From Rhyzopertha dominica (lineage: Eukaryota > Arthropoda > Insecta > Coleoptera > Bostrichidae), in the NCBI GenBank assembly GCA_025024175.1, contig QCXZ01000137.1, positions 70,370,680-70,434,679 of the forward strand: 64,000 nucleotides of DNA, read 5' to 3'. Position 1 is the first letter of the stretch; every line of letters begins with the position of its first letter. The notes under the pieces were generated by a model. That model was not told the DNA's origin. It worked only from the letters and a program-made list of their open reading frames with translations, and did not search any database. A program made the position numbers and the translations under genes. Shown in pieces: positions 24,095 to 36,208 of this stretch.

Positions 24095-24670
24095 TTATTC
24101 ATAGAATAAATATAAAACAAAAACGAAAAGTTATACAGCACAAACTGAAGTTGTGGTAACGGATGCCCTACCCTTACTTGGGTTTCCACAGGGCTCTCAT
24201 CTAGGTCATATTTTTTTATGTTTTTGATTGATATAAACAGTGCAATTAAACATAATGAAATATTACTGTTTGTCAATGACGGGGAAAGTACTCATGTCAC
24301 TGAATTATTAAAACGAGACCTATTTAGAAACAATTCTCTTTACATTTCTATGATTTAAATTTTAAGTTAGTTTGGTTTACTTTACTGCCTCTGCACATGT
24401 TAGTTGCCCACCACATTTGAGATTGTTCGAACACCACAAACGTAAACGGTGTGTGTTAACTTTGATGTTTAATAACTGTGATTTTGTAGGCTTTTGCTAA
24501 ACATTATTTTTGTTATGTCATTAGATTTTATGTTTGATCTTAAAAGATTTACTAGCAACAAAAACAATTCGAAATTAGTAGATTTGTACATCTTTTTAAA
24601 TTTTATCTCGATTCAGGTTAGACCTAGACCAAAAATCCTATATGATAATTTGCAGCGTATTATATGTTTG
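24095..24670 (+). pseudogene. Jockey/CR1-like LINE RT and C-terminal fragment
   Basis: Plus strand. TAQTEVVVTDALP then GFPQGSHLGH near 24178 matches the 'G.PQGS.LGP' block; in the next frame FLIDINSAI near 24222 and LLFVNDGESTHVT near 24262 match the INDI and (Y)ADD block, with the catalytic Asp pair reduced to Asn-Asp. After an apparent deletion, LVDLYIFLNFISIQVRP near 24578 resembles the C-terminal 'LY.I.N..I....LL..I....P.R' region. It abuts the inverted-repeat element starting near 24668. Confidence 0.65.
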
Positions 24671-26050
24671 AGTTAAACTTGTTACTAATAATAATTGTGA
24701 AGATTAGTAAAAAATATATAAAAAGAAAAACTTACTTCCCACACTGCTAAGACAAGCCATTATTGTAAACAAGAAATTTCATTTTTTTAATTTTTACTAA
24801 TCCAAATGCATAAATAACCTTTTATATTAAATGGAACAAAAAGAAAATTGAAAATAAGATTAAATTTAAAAAAATCAACAGAGAACAAAACAAGTAAATG
24901 TTCAAAATGTTGATAAAATTTAGAAACTACCTTCCGAATCACCATACAGCTGCAACGAAAATAACCGCTGCAAATTGAATCAATACTTCCACATCCAGTT
25001 GTCAAAATGACATTTACGTTTTTATTTCTTGTACTATACGATTAGTAATCAAGTTTTGTGCATTTTTTCTCTGCACATTTTTTTCTAAGACAAACGGTCC
25101 TTGTGATATTAGCACAAATACATACATTTTTAAAATCTGTTTTCCAAATAACTCGAAAAGTATTAACTTAACAAAAAAATTACAAGAGTACTTTACGACC
25201 AGAAATTTGATTTCCTATATAATGCCAAAATTTTAAAAAAATCATATGAATAGGGACCAAAATAGGTTTTTTGAAAATATTTCGAAAAAGTCAAAATTTT
25301 GGATAAATTTTCTAAGACACTTTTTGTGAAAAATTTTATTTCCTATCTGATGGTATTTTTATTTTTTGAATATATTAAATATATTCGAAAATATTTAGGA
25401 AAAACCGTTTTCTTTAAGTGACGCTTTTTTTGTTAATATCTTCTAAACAGTTTGCTGCACCGAAAATTTATAAGAACGAATAATACTCGCAGTTATACTA
25501 CTAATCACATACTAAAATGAAAAAAATAAAAATTTGCAAAAAGGATAGGTACCCCCAATTTCGCCCCCTTCCGATACCCTTCGCTTTGGGTAGTTGAGAC
25601 CTATACGTTTGCCAAATTTCAAGTTCATATATTAAGTCTTTCGAAAGTTATCGTGTCCACAAACAAAACCACACACAAGACACACAGATTTTTTTGCTCA
25701 AATTTTGTTTTTTTACATTTTCGATTATTTTAAAGCGAATGAGCAAATAAAAATTTATGAAAATTTTTTTTCGCGATACAATACAATAATAATTTAAGTC
25801 GGCTGTTTTTGGTATAAACTTTGAAAGTTCATTATTTAATTAATTTGTTTATTTAATATAAATGTTATTTGATTTTATGTATGTAATTGAAGAAATTATT
25901 TTCGTAAAGCTAGAAATGTAACCTGTATTTAGATATAAAAAAAATTTCTTAATTTTACAACAATAGCTTGTCTTAGCGTATGGGAAGTAAATTTTTCTTT
26001 TTTTATATTTTTTAATGATCTTTATAATTATTAAAACGGTTTAAAAAATG
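24668..26050. mobile_element. Non-autonomous element with about 120-bp inverted termini
   Basis: 24668-24790 and 25925-26050 are imperfect reverse complements over about 120 bp, sharing CTTACTTCCCA, GCTAAGACAAGC and TTGTAAA blocks in the same order. The 1.1-kb interior is AT-rich without an open frame or transposase motif. It includes runs of GAAAAATTTT-type words (25180-25430) and a CCCCCAATTTCGCCCCC stretch at 25552. This has the form of a large MITE or foldback-type DNA element; superfamily and target duplication were not determined. Confidence 0.65.
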
Positions 26051-26059
26051 TGGAAACAA

Positions 26060-27460
26060 TCTTTTTATAAAAACAAAACTTCTTGCCTCTCAAATTACCG
26101 CCACTGTTTAGGTATGGAGGTAATACTTATGTCTGATCATTTGACATGATAGAGTTCAATATAATTCCGAAAATTGTTGCCCTATAAACGTTAATTTATT
26201 TGGAAAAGTTAATTTTTGGTCGATTTGCGCCAACCTGTGGGAAATCAGATCTTTTTCCATTTTCTAGAAAACGGTTCGTTCTAGCAAAATGCAATACGAG
26301 GTCCTTTTTTGTACTTTATTTGTTTGTCTTTCTGAAAATAGAGACGACACACAACTTTATGGATTATTAATCGTGATCTGTTTTACGTCAGATTACGCAA
26401 TAGAAATTATGACATCGAATCCAGAGACACGCTGTATAATAAATAAGTAAATTACAATATTAATTCACCTGAATTATTTATTTTTGGAAGAGGTAGGTTA
26501 ATGTAACAAGAAACTTCATCTAACTGAACATATAAGGTTATTGTTATTGATGGTGGTACAATATAAGCAATGTAGAACCTTTCCTTCGACCTTTAGGTTT
26601 CGGTTGTAAGAAAAAAATAGGAGTACTATACTCTGATCACCGAACAGATGGAGTGATCATGATACGTGATCGTCATGTAATTTTTAAACCATAATCATTT
26701 CATACTGATCGGGGTATAGTAATAAGTACGGTAAATAAACCAAAAAATCATATATATGTATCGAAAGAATATCTCTGGTAACTAACTATCTTATACATTT
26801 TATGTTATTCAACATTTAAGCGTCTGAAAATATATTTAACGTGCTCACACAAAAAAAGAAAAATCTTTCTTAACAATTAAGAATAAACATACCGTTCATT
26901 CAATTAACGTTACCTATATGTAATTTTATTTACCGTTGCAGTAAGTGGTCGCTTACGTAAACCTCCAGCTCATTAAACACATGTAAATACAACGCAACTT
27001 TGAAGTCAGCATGTGTTTAACATAGCGATACATCAAGAGGAATTTTTTGCATCGCTTGCAAGCTTAAAGTTCTATTTTTTCCCAAGGGTTATCCCTGCAA
27101 AAGCCAGGTTTTCACAGAGCTAATTCCCAGCGAGCAGAATCATTCATTATCGGATTTAATGGAGTATTGTTTAACGAAGAGATCTCTTCCGATTCCGTCG
27201 AAGGGGACCCTCGCTCAAAAAAATAAATAAATAAATCTGAGCATCGCTCTACAGTTAATTTATCGCTACACCTGCGGTCCAATTACATCCGTAATTTACG
27301 ATACAGCCTGCAAAACTCAATTAATGCTTTCGGAGTACGGTGCTTAATGACGAATTTGAGAGACAATGCCCCGTGAATTGGGATGCAAACTGGAGGCAAT
27401 CCCGTGATTTCTGATAAAACTATGCATGGAAGTTTAAGCGGTTAGGTACTATATCTTTAT
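26060..27460. other. No gene; dispersed repeat copy 2 inside
   Basis: Low-GC except for a more complex patch at 26940-27420 that contains an (AAAT)n run at 27223-27236. The dispersed repeat at 26635-26689 is listed separately. No gene recognised. Confidence 0.4.
26635..26689 (+). repeat. Dispersed repeat, copy 2 (first copy 8270-8324)
   Basis: Partner of the 55-bp segment at 8270; same orientation, no gaps, about 76 percent identical. It lies in otherwise unrelated sequence. Confidence 0.55.
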
Positions 27461-27469
27461 AATAAATTA

Positions 27470-27935
27470 AGGTATAGAACAGACGTTCATAATATTCATG
27501 TACGGAAAAAAGATAAATTAACAATACCTCGTCATAATTCTGAATTGTTTAAAAGAGGATACTCGTACAACATTAGCAACATATATAATTCTATACCTTA
27601 CTACATAAAAAAATTGCCTTACTCTAGCTTCAAGTTTACTATCCGTAAAGCGCTACTTCGACATACCATAGATGCTAATGCATTTCGTATTTAGCTCGTT
27701 AGATCTTGCACTTTGATTTGATTAATTACCTTTATTCTGCGGCTAAGTGGAGGAACAGTAATCCACCGGGGCGCCCTGGTGGATTCTGAACTTCGCCGTT
27801 TGACCGTCACTGCAGTGCACCCAGTAGTCTGAGTTGTATATTTTTTTTGTTAACTTATACGCTTATATATTATGTTTTATACTCATACTCTACTGCAGCA
27901 TACACCGAGTCAATAAAGTCGTATTATTATTATCA
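27470..27935 (+). mobile_element. 3' end of a CR1/Jockey-like LINE
   Basis: An open frame from 27470 to the stop at 27692-27694 encodes 74 residues with LTIPRHNSELFKRGYSYN and IYNSIPYYIKKL, the standard C-terminus of CR1/Jockey ORF2 ('P..R......S..Y.....WN.LP..I'). A 3' UTR of about 220 bp follows, then CAATAAAGT and a TATTATTATTATC tail (27911-27935). The frame is open and the tail intact, so this is a comparatively young 5'-truncated insertion. The tail closely resembles that of the minus-strand LINE at 55512, suggesting related families. Confidence 0.8.
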
Positions 27936-27939
27936 ATAA

Positions 27940-29475
27940 TATTGAAAGCATAATTACTTAAATTATTTACTTAATACATTAAAATGGCCGTTGAAGTAAA
28001 CGTACAAAATAATTATTTTAACATTGTGATGATTTTTCCGTAATCTGCAGCAAATATAAAGTTTTCTATCTGTTAATATATAACGGTCTATTTCGTGCCG
28101 GAAGTAATTTGTCTTCATATAAAGTTGCGAGGTTATTACATGCACCCCCTTTAATTTCAACGTAATTTTGTGTGAAAGATTTAAAATTTAATAAGCTTTA
28201 TGCGTGTGAGCGCAGCGGGAGAAGGCTAAGGACATTAAATCCTAGTCGAGGTCACTTTTTATAAAAAGAAAATTTCAGTATATAGTGACAGTGGTTTTTG
28301 CGTGATGGAATATTGAACAGCAAAACCAAGTGTCATACGCAATACTACAATTTTGCTTTAACCCGTGCGCTTCGCGCAGTTCAGTTATGCTGTCATATCA
28401 ATATAAAGAAAGCACCACTGGATTCAAAATAAAAATATCTATAAAAAACGTCTTGTATCTACATATCCAATCGAGCTATAGTTATCGAGATACCGTACAA
28501 TTACTATGAAAATGGGATACTCGATAAACAAATTTATGTGTTCGCCTTCTAACATGATTCGAAGCAATGTACTCCTACATCAAGCAAATTGTAACTCGTC
28601 TGTTTTATAATAGACGGTTGCGATTTTAAAGCAAAAAGTACAAATTTATAACACTTTCGCTCACCAGATCCCCAAAATTACAAAATCCGTATATCATCGA
28701 ACACGTCTGTACCTCGATCCATCCACATGTTTAGAGGAGACGATAGCCAGATCGTTAAGTGAAAAACGTTCCCGCCTTTTTTATCTTGTTTATGTCGATG
28801 TACGCGGAAATTTATTCTAGTCGCAAGTTCTGCAGGCCGCGCAGAATTTCAGAGTGCTAATATAAGTTTTTACGTGGCAAAGTTCGCGTTGTAACAAAAC
28901 ACCATTAGCCCCAGGGCGAACAACCCCTGACGACGAATGAAGTTTACCAGCTGGGAGGATGCCACCCGCCATACCACCTACTGTTTCACTGTTAACCGCA
29001 CTGCAGTTCCTGGTTGCAAAGGATTTCTAGAATTCCTTCTTGTATTATTCATGCGGTTTTGGGGTCCGCCCGTGTGCGAAGTTTGCATACCTATTTCGGT
29101 GGGCTACATTTGCCGAGAAGAGGGAAGTTCAACCACCGTAAAATATACTTAACGGATTGTGTCGGCGATTTCGTTCACGCTTCGGGAAGATTGAAGTGGC
29201 ATGTTTAATTCCGGACCCAAAAAAATTAATCCCACTTTAATCATTCTCTGTGCAAAGCCACAAAATATGAACTGACAACATGCAAATGAATGGTTTGTTT
29301 CCTTTGATTACAGTTAAACAGAAAACTGTAATGACATCTCATTAAATTGTTTGGTCCAGGTCTCTAGTTGACAATTTTTCATTCTTTTGTACAGGCGTTG
29401 ATTTCCAAATTTTTTGTGCTGCTTTTTGTAACTACTGCCAAGCTACAACACACTGTTAGCTATCATATACCGTCC
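27940..29475. other. No gene recognised; GC-richer patch near 28860-29210
   Basis: 28860-29210 is noticeably richer in GC than its surroundings and open for 71 codons on the plus strand (28937-29152), but the translation resembles nothing known to me and no convincing splice pair was seen. It could be a conserved non-coding or regulatory block. Confidence 0.35.
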
Positions 29476-29479
29476 TCAT

Positions 29480-29535
29480 GGGCGTACCGAAGAGGGGGCA
29501 AGGGGGGCAGCTGCCCCCGCCCCTTGACCGGAACT
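29480..29535. repeat. G/C-tract repeat with perfect 16-bp palindrome
   Basis: ATGGGCGTACCGAAGAGGGGGC leads into GGGGGCAGCTGCCCCC (29503-29518), a perfect palindrome. An 'ATGGGCGTA.C...GGGGGC' start is common to dispersed repeats in arthropods and other invertebrates (recalled, not searched). No far end is identified. Confidence 0.45.
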
Positions 29536-29539
29536 GTCA

Positions 29540-31115
29540 ACTCTGGGCTATTCCTACCTTGCATACATTTAGCTGATTAATTAAGTATGTATTTACGAAA
29601 TTGTTAATGAAGTAAAATTTATAGACAAGCGTATTTCACTATTTTCATCCAGAACTCATGTTTAACCTATGCAAATGACATTCAATAAGTCGTTGTCAAA
29701 CGGTTTCCAAGCTTATTTTAGTCAAGAGTCATAATACGATTTCTACTTTGTTCAGCTCTTCTAATATGTTTTCTTATAGGGATTGTTCAACTATGTATGG
29801 TTCCGTTATGTGGAATACACAGAATCGGTCACACATTTGTATTTGGCGGTAACTCCAATCTTCTTAGTTCCAAATTTCAAAATTAATACCGAGGAACAAA
29901 AACATTCAAATATCAGTTATTTCGAGCAAAAATCCATCCGAGCTAAGAGTTATGAAAGTCTATTTAACGTAAGTATTAGGAATCCAGTAGTATTATAAGC
30001 ACGAATTAAAACCCGGTGTGCTGTTAAAATGCCAGTATACAAAAGGCTATTTGAAAAAAATATATATCTGTTTATTTAAATGAGGCTTAATTTGGTTAAA
30101 ATATTAAGTGCTGGGTTAATTTTTGGAAGCAGTGCACTGGCAGACTACGGAGGTTGGCTTAACATAAAAAATAATAGCTAAGTCAAAAATGTTATAATCA
30201 AATAAACCCAAAGGCTCAGTCTAAATAAAAGAGGGTATATTCTGTACCGTGTTCATAACAAAGCATGCCTTGTATAATTTTATGCAACTATCTATTTCTG
30301 ATTTTACACAGTACCTACTCATAATGTGTACAAAATCGTCGTCGAACATTGAAATGTAATATGCTATCATTTTACTGATGTGTTGCGGTGTTATTATCTA
30401 GCATTTATAAAATCGACTCAAAAGCACTATTTTCGATTTATGTCTTGGTCATTATTGTAGCCAAATAAGAAAAAGAAGTACTAACATTGGATCTATTTAA
30501 AATATCAGATCAATGCGATCACGGTTTTTAATCCAAAATTTGCTAATATNCAAGTTAGTGCAGTATCATCGCAGTGCTCATTAGGCGCTTTAAGCCCATA
30601 AACTATACATAAATGATTAAAATTAAAAACATACNTTACTTTTATGTCACATAAAAATTGCCGCAGAAGTAAAAATCGAAGTGTAACTTACATTGCCATA
30701 ATACATACATTTGTAATAATTTATACTGTGCGTTTAATTGCTAAACTCTGCAGATCAAGTAAATTCCATAAAAAAAACTTAACATACATAAAATGAATAT
30801 AATACATGAAAGGATTTTTGCAGCTTGAGAACAATAACAAATGGTAGTTTTAAAACTATGCAGAAATTTGAGTAAAATTAGATGTATAAGTAAAAATTGT
30901 TAGAGATAAAACGACTACCAATTTAATGCTGATTGGAAAATGTTATGCCAAGTAACAAGTACTTAATATCTAGCATTTGAAAACGATTTGTGTGCAAATT
31001 ATTGCATTTAGAAATATCAACTAAATTGTTTGAAATCAATATCAACAAATAACGACTACAAGAAATGGAAAAAAATAAATTTTTGTACAAATAATGAATA
31101 ATTACAACATATAAG
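29540..31115. other. No gene recognised
   Basis: Low-GC and stop-rich, with ambiguous bases at 30550 and 30635. No motif found. Confidence 0.4.
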
Positions 31116-31119
31116 TACA

Positions 31120-31880
31120 CAAGCTCGTTGAGGTAATTAAATGTACTGCTTATTTTTCTTGGCAATATCCTGACCGCCACGGAAACTCCTGAAGAACCTT
31201 ATTAAGTGGACCATCTGGGATTCCCCGCATTTGATTACAAATTTGGTCTTTCGAACTTTGCTTTTTAAGTATTAATGTGGTAAGATCAGGAGATCTGGGA
31301 ATGCCTTCGATAGTTCATCCTATGAGCAATCCTTCGGTTAGCTTAAATATTTACGAAAAATCCTCACTTTTCTAACAAAAACGTTAACTCTTTGTGTAAA
31401 CCAACTCAGTCCCATTTTCCACTACTATATTTCAGGAGACCAATATCTACAGTTTTGACGGATTACTCTGCCATCGATGTAAAAGTTAGTCTCGTGGAAA
31501 ATACATTATTGCTTATGAATTCTTCATCCTTTTAGTTCTGGGATCAAAAGCACTTTATATCGGCAACAACCAATTTCAAATATTTCATACGGAACTTTGA
31601 TAATTTAGTTGCCAACTGTCACTTGGTGGATGGGTAAATGGAGAATTTCTTGATTCTTAGGCTGGTGAACTACCCATTCTAGTACAAGCTCTCACATGGC
31701 GCACTTCTAAATATACCCGTTCTTGTTAACGGTGGATTGTGTAACTGATTTTAGCTTAGGGTATTTGCTATTAAATACTTCACTTTGTGTACGAACTCTG
31801 TATCAGTCCCCATCAACATCGAAATAGCTATTATTTTCCTTTCACTGAAACGACAGACCATTTTGATACAAATGTGAAAA
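31120..31880 (-). pseudogene. DDE transposase relic 3 (HTH to C-terminus, internal deletion)
   Basis: The most complete span of this transposase group in the window. Minus strand from 31800: YRVRTQSEVFNSKYPKLKSV then QSTVNKN, the N-terminal helix-turn-helix ('R.Q.EV..LFN..YP...PI.QSTV'). Near 31530-31470: FHETNFYIDGRVIRQNCRYW, usual 'FTDEA.F...G.VNRQNCRYW', with the first catalytic Asp lost. Then RVNVF. The region with the second Asp is missing. Near 31300-31150: PDLLTTLILKKQ (usual SPDLTPLDFFLWG) and IPDGPLNKVLQEF...GYCQE, the usual C-terminus. Many frame breaks; not functional. Confidence 0.75.
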
Positions 31881-31884
31881 AAAA

Positions 31885-32905
31885 TTAATTCGGAACAATA
31901 TTAACAATGGTTAATCAGCAAAACACAAAATAAGTTTTTGAGGGGCAAGCACAACAGTACTACTAAATTTACATATTGTTATAACTTAGATATTGATAAA
32001 AAGATATTGGTCAAACACAATATCCATCTAATATATCCTTCAATCCAGTATTTTCGAATTTTAACTTTCATCTTAAAATTCAGGTGTATGAAGCGACATT
32101 TTAGACAATACATGAATCATAGCAAGCATTATATATATATATAAAACATATCAGCCTGTAACTGTGAGTAATGAAACTATTTATTTCAAGAAAATGTCAT
32201 GAAAACCTTTCAAATAGGTAATACACTAACACGAAGAGAACAAAAGTTTCATATTTCAGTAGTTTAGAACAGGAATTCAGAAAGGGATTGTATCGTGTTA
32301 TCATAGTTCAAAGAAAGTTTGCCTACAATTTATTCTGGTGCATATAAAATAAGTAAATCGCGATTTAACTAAGCCTGCAGTTATTTAGTAGAGACCAATG
32401 AAAGCAAATAAGTTGCATTAACACATCTGACAAGGGAATGGAAAAAAGCAAAAGATGTTTGCGACTTATAATTTTATATGGGCTGTGAATCAGAAGCCTG
32501 AATTCGGCAGACTTATTTCAAAAGACCGCCATCTAATTCTCTAAAGTACATCAGCACCGTGATTTCCCCAGGCACGTTGTTACCCTACGATTTCTCTGTG
32601 GTATATGAGTTCATTTTGTGATTGGTTTATGCGAAAAACTGCAGCTCGGCTTTTTCACGTTAAAAAACACGGTATGCTGTGCGGTTAGATTGATGGAAAG
32701 GAAATAATCTGCATATTATTGCAGCAGTAACGAACTTCCTGGACAAGTTTTAAACTCCGGAATGTTTTTGAGCTGTTGTAATTAGTTAAAAGTAAATTCA
32801 ACAAAAGCAAAAAAAAGTAGAATAGCGTTCCAAACTGATGCGTATATTTTTGGAAATTTTAAGCACTTATTCGAATACAATAACTGAGTAACATTTAGGC
32901 AAAAC
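31885..32905. other. No gene recognised
   Basis: Low-GC; no motif on either strand. Confidence 0.4.
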
Positions 32906-32912
32906 TGGATTA

Positions 32913-33408
32913 TACGAAGGCTGTTATAAAAATAAGACCCACGTATACATCAAATTTTATGTATGTTATTATTAAAAATTGTGCAAAGTCTTACTTATTA
33001 TTCTGCAAAATCGCTTGTAAATGCCCTCTTCAAGGAATTGTGCCGCCAACTCAGTCAAGTACATTTTCTGGAGCGTTTCGTTGGTGGCAAAGCGTTATCT
33101 GCTTAACCGTGAAGCAGAGGGCAACGATAACAAAGGAGGTTTTTATAAGTAGAATAAATGCATTTTTGGGCGGACAAGGCTTCTTCGTCAATGTGGAGGG
33201 CTGTCAAAATGTACTTGACCGAGTTAACGGCACAGTTTCTTGAAGAGGGTATTTAAAAGCATGTGTTATGATATGAAAAAGGCTTGAATTGTTTTTGATG
33301 ATTTTTTAAATGATTACTTTATTCAACTTTTAATAATAAATTATTTTTTATGTAAAGAGATCATAATCTTATAACACATCGGAGATTGAAAGAAAAGCCA
33401 CCCTCGTA
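32913..33408 (+). mobile_element. 0.5-kb mariner-like element with TACGAGGG-type ends
   Basis: The left end TACGAAGGCTG (32913) and the right end CCACCCTCGTA (33398-33408) are inverted relatives (TACGAGGGTGG when read inward), each bounded by TA as expected for Tc1/mariner insertion. Inside, the plus-strand open frame 32959-33243 ends with FFVNVEGCQNVLDRVNG, which recalls the C-terminal 'FF..GI..L..RW..C' of mariner transposases. About 500 bp against 1.3 kb for a full element, so most of the transposase is deleted. Confidence 0.45.
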
Positions 33409-33409
33409 T

Positions 33410-34480
33410 TTTACGTTTCCGTTTTGTGGTATTCTGATCAATCTGATCATTCACCAATTTTATTAGAAGTCTACTGACATTTGTCGAAACATTTGCCATC
33501 CACCCTATCACTGTTTGCTAAGTTGCGGAAATGGAAATGAATTTAAATGGTAGTGACTTTTTTGTTTGCAGATCCTAATGAAACATGGCGAAATATCATT
33601 TATTTTTATAGCTAATAAACGTTAAAAGTCAAATTGTGTAAATTTACTAATTGCTTTCCGACGTTCTCAATAATCCTGTTTTTTTTATTGTACACGGCCA
33701 AAATAATTAAAATAAATACCATTAGTTACCTAAGCATGAAACATATTTTACAAAATTAAAATATTGCACAATTTTTCTCCATTTTAACACTCACGGTGAA
33801 TTAATAGATCCGGAATTTCCTTCTTATTAGACAGAATACTGGTTATCGAAACCAAAGTACACATCGCTAATTTCTGAGTTGATTCGTGTGCCGTAGGTGT
33901 CTTTTCTTTGTTCTAAACGCTTTAAATCATGTCGCTCTCTTGCTCAGAAACAGATCCACGTGCGCTTCGTAAAATGGCGGGAGCAGTAAATTTAACGCTC
34001 GATTTCCACGCAAGCCCCTATTTATGTTGTGGAGCATGTTTTTGTTTTTAATTTGGATGGCCCCCTTCTAGCGTCTGGACCAATTCCTGGGTTTCCTTTT
34101 CATTACCATCTCTAATTGGAAGTCATGAATCTAGTTGAGGATTGTGGTTTGATTCTAATTAAATAATATATAGAGAAACTCTTACAGCAATAATTTAGAA
34201 AGTCTAAATGAATTTCAACTATTTAGCTGCCATCTTCAGTAGAGGTTAAAGTAAGCGGCATCTTGAAATTTTTGGCTGGATATAACTGAAAGATATTCTC
34301 CTGACCACTGGAAAACTTGGAGTGCATGCATTTGATAACTGACGCATGAACATGCACCCCACATTTTATCATTTAAATCTTACAAGTATTTTTTGCAGCT
34401 ATTAAAAATAACTCATAATCGCAATATATTAGGACGATTTTAAAATTGTGGTAAATTAAAAATATTTTTTGTTTAAGTAA
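33410..34480. other. No gene recognised
   Basis: Low-GC, with a short GC-richer patch at 33950-34090. No motif found. Confidence 0.4.
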
Positions 34481-34483
34481 TTC

Positions 34484-35237
34484 TACAAGGTGTTGCAAAT
34501 TAGTAGGTCATCCCGTTAACCCTAGATTCTTGAGGCCAAAATATGATGATTTTGCTATTAGTAAATTTCTGAAAAATGTTTCATTTAAAAAATACGGGGT
34601 GTCAAAGTTGAAATTTAAAAATCGTTTTTTTTTTTACTATATAATTGGAGGTATCGAGTTGAAATTTGGTATGAATTTGTAGTATTTACATCTAAGTGGA
34701 CCCCTAAATTATTATTGTTAGCATTACTATAAAAGCAAATTAATATCGGGGGTTTGTAAATTTCTAACCCGCCCAACTTTTTTGACGTACGCCCATGGGA
34801 CCAGCAAATTTTTTTTCTAGTACAAAACTTCCTCATCAGTTTTTTGGTCTCCTGTAATTTTTAAACAAAATGCTTAGATTTAGATATAAAAGCTGTTTTA
34901 TGAAACTTTCCACCTTGTCTATTAGTACTAATGATTTTCCTCTCGTTGTGAATGATTAATATTATTGATATGGTATTTTCCACCGTAGTATGTAAAGCCA
35001 AATCACTGTCATGTTGGAGCTCAAATTATGTAAAACTCGTACCAAATTTCAACTCGATACCTTCAAAACTGTGGATTATACCGTAAAAAAAAACGATTTT
35101 TAAATTTCAACTTTGACATCCAGCATTTTTTAAATGAAGCGTTTTTTTTTCAGAAATTTACCAATAACAAAATCGTCATATTTTGGCCTCAGGAATCTAG
35201 GTTAACGGGATGACCTACTAATTTGCAACACCCTGTA
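34484..35237. mobile_element. Foldback-type element with about 200-bp inverted repeats
   Basis: 34484-34690 and 35035-35237 are inverted copies of each other at high identity over about 200 bp. The ends read TACAAGGTGTTGCAAATTAG on the left and CTAATTTGCAACACCCTGTA on the right, with possible TA duplication. The 340-bp centre has no open frame. The ACAGGGTGTTGCA-style terminus resembles many short insect DNA elements; no transposase of its own is present, so it was mobilised in trans. Confidence 0.8.
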
Positions 35238-35266
35238 TAATAAAACTCTATCAGGAAACGTGTTCA

Positions 35267-35365
35267 AAATCATTTCAGTACTTGAGCTGCCATTTTTACT
35301 TCGAGTAGTTATTTTTGTGTTGCTAAAATACTTACTATAGTAGCATCGGTTAATACAGTTCGACA
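35267..35365 (+). repeat. Direct repeat, left copy (right copy 36209-36327)
   Basis: Shares AAATCATTTCAGTACT, AGTAGTTATTTT and GTTAATACA blocks, in order and orientation, with 36209-36327. The two copies flank the transposase relic at 35930-36165 at a distance of about 940 bp. Confidence 0.55.
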
Positions 35366-35615
35366 TTTTTTTTTCTTAGTCGTTACCCTTCTAAAAGCTA
35401 TAATCACCAAGTTTTGTTAGAAAGTTTAAGATCTCGTCATTCGATGATGAACTTGCTTTTAAATAGTCCGTCAATAATTGCACAAATGCTTTTATTTAGG
35501 TCACAGGTTAATCTTTTGTACCGATAGGTACTTTTAAGTGTATTTCTAACTCCTGCGATGTACGTCTGAATTCAGGTACATTTGTTTATTATTACTGTGA
35601 AATGAGACTTAATGG

Positions 35616-35681
35616 TTTCCTATTATTAAATGCTTACTTATAGGAAATAAACGTTGTAGTTATTATCATAAATAAAAAGAG
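35616..35681 (+). repeat. Repeat shared with 44995-45060
   Basis: Begins TTTCCTATTATT and includes GGAAATAA.CGTT and TAAAAAG; aligns with 44995-45060 in the same orientation, in each case just left of a transposase relic of the same kind. Confidence 0.6.
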
Positions 35682-35733
35682 TTTGACGTAATAGTTATAT
35701 ACAGGCAGTTAAAGCAGAGAGTAAAATATTTCA

Positions 35734-36165
35734 AGTATGGTCCAAAATAAACAAAAAAGTCTTCATAAATATGAGTGTGCAAAGTAACGGTTTCGGAGAT
35801 ATAATAGGTTTCTTTTTTGAAACATCTATTTGTAGTTATTTATTCATTCTTATTGTGTAAAAACAAAGAAACAAAGAAAAGTAGCTTAGGATAAAAACAA
35901 AAACTAAAGTTCAAAGTTCCATTTGTTGGCATTTACAATATTTACAGTAGCGCCATAGACTAATGGAAAAAAATATAGAGGGTTGAAATCAAGCAATTTG
36001 CAGGGCATAATACTGATCCCTCTCTATCCATTACAAGAAAAAGTTTGGTGTAGATCCTCTCCAACCGCTGCAGCACCATCATGCTTGAACCACATTTGTT
36101 GCCTTTGTTGTGGGGTTAGCAATCTGTGTGGGGCTATAGGAAGTATTTTTTAGTCCAGTTAAAAA
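35734..36165 (-). mobile_element. DDE transposon relic 4 (terminal arm plus transposase end)
   Basis: Same family as the element at 45100-46393. Left terminal arm 35734-35810 (TATGGTCCAAAATAAAC ... CAAAGTAACGGTTTCGGAG) is the inverted partner of 46326-46393 in the other copy. Minus-strand coding near 36110: QQMWFKHDGA, keeping the second catalytic Asp, then LHQTFSCNG, and LLDFNPLYFF near 35960 (usual SPDFNPLDFF), where the final Asp is Tyr. The 5' two thirds of the transposase and the right terminus are gone. Confidence 0.65.
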
Positions 36166-36208
36166 AAAGTGGTAAATAAAATCATTTATATGATTATAAA
36201 TTAATTCT

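Noticed and set aside
28937..29152. Plus-strand open frame as a secreted small protein
   Set aside because: No signal peptide pattern, and the overlapping frame 29014-29208 is equally open.
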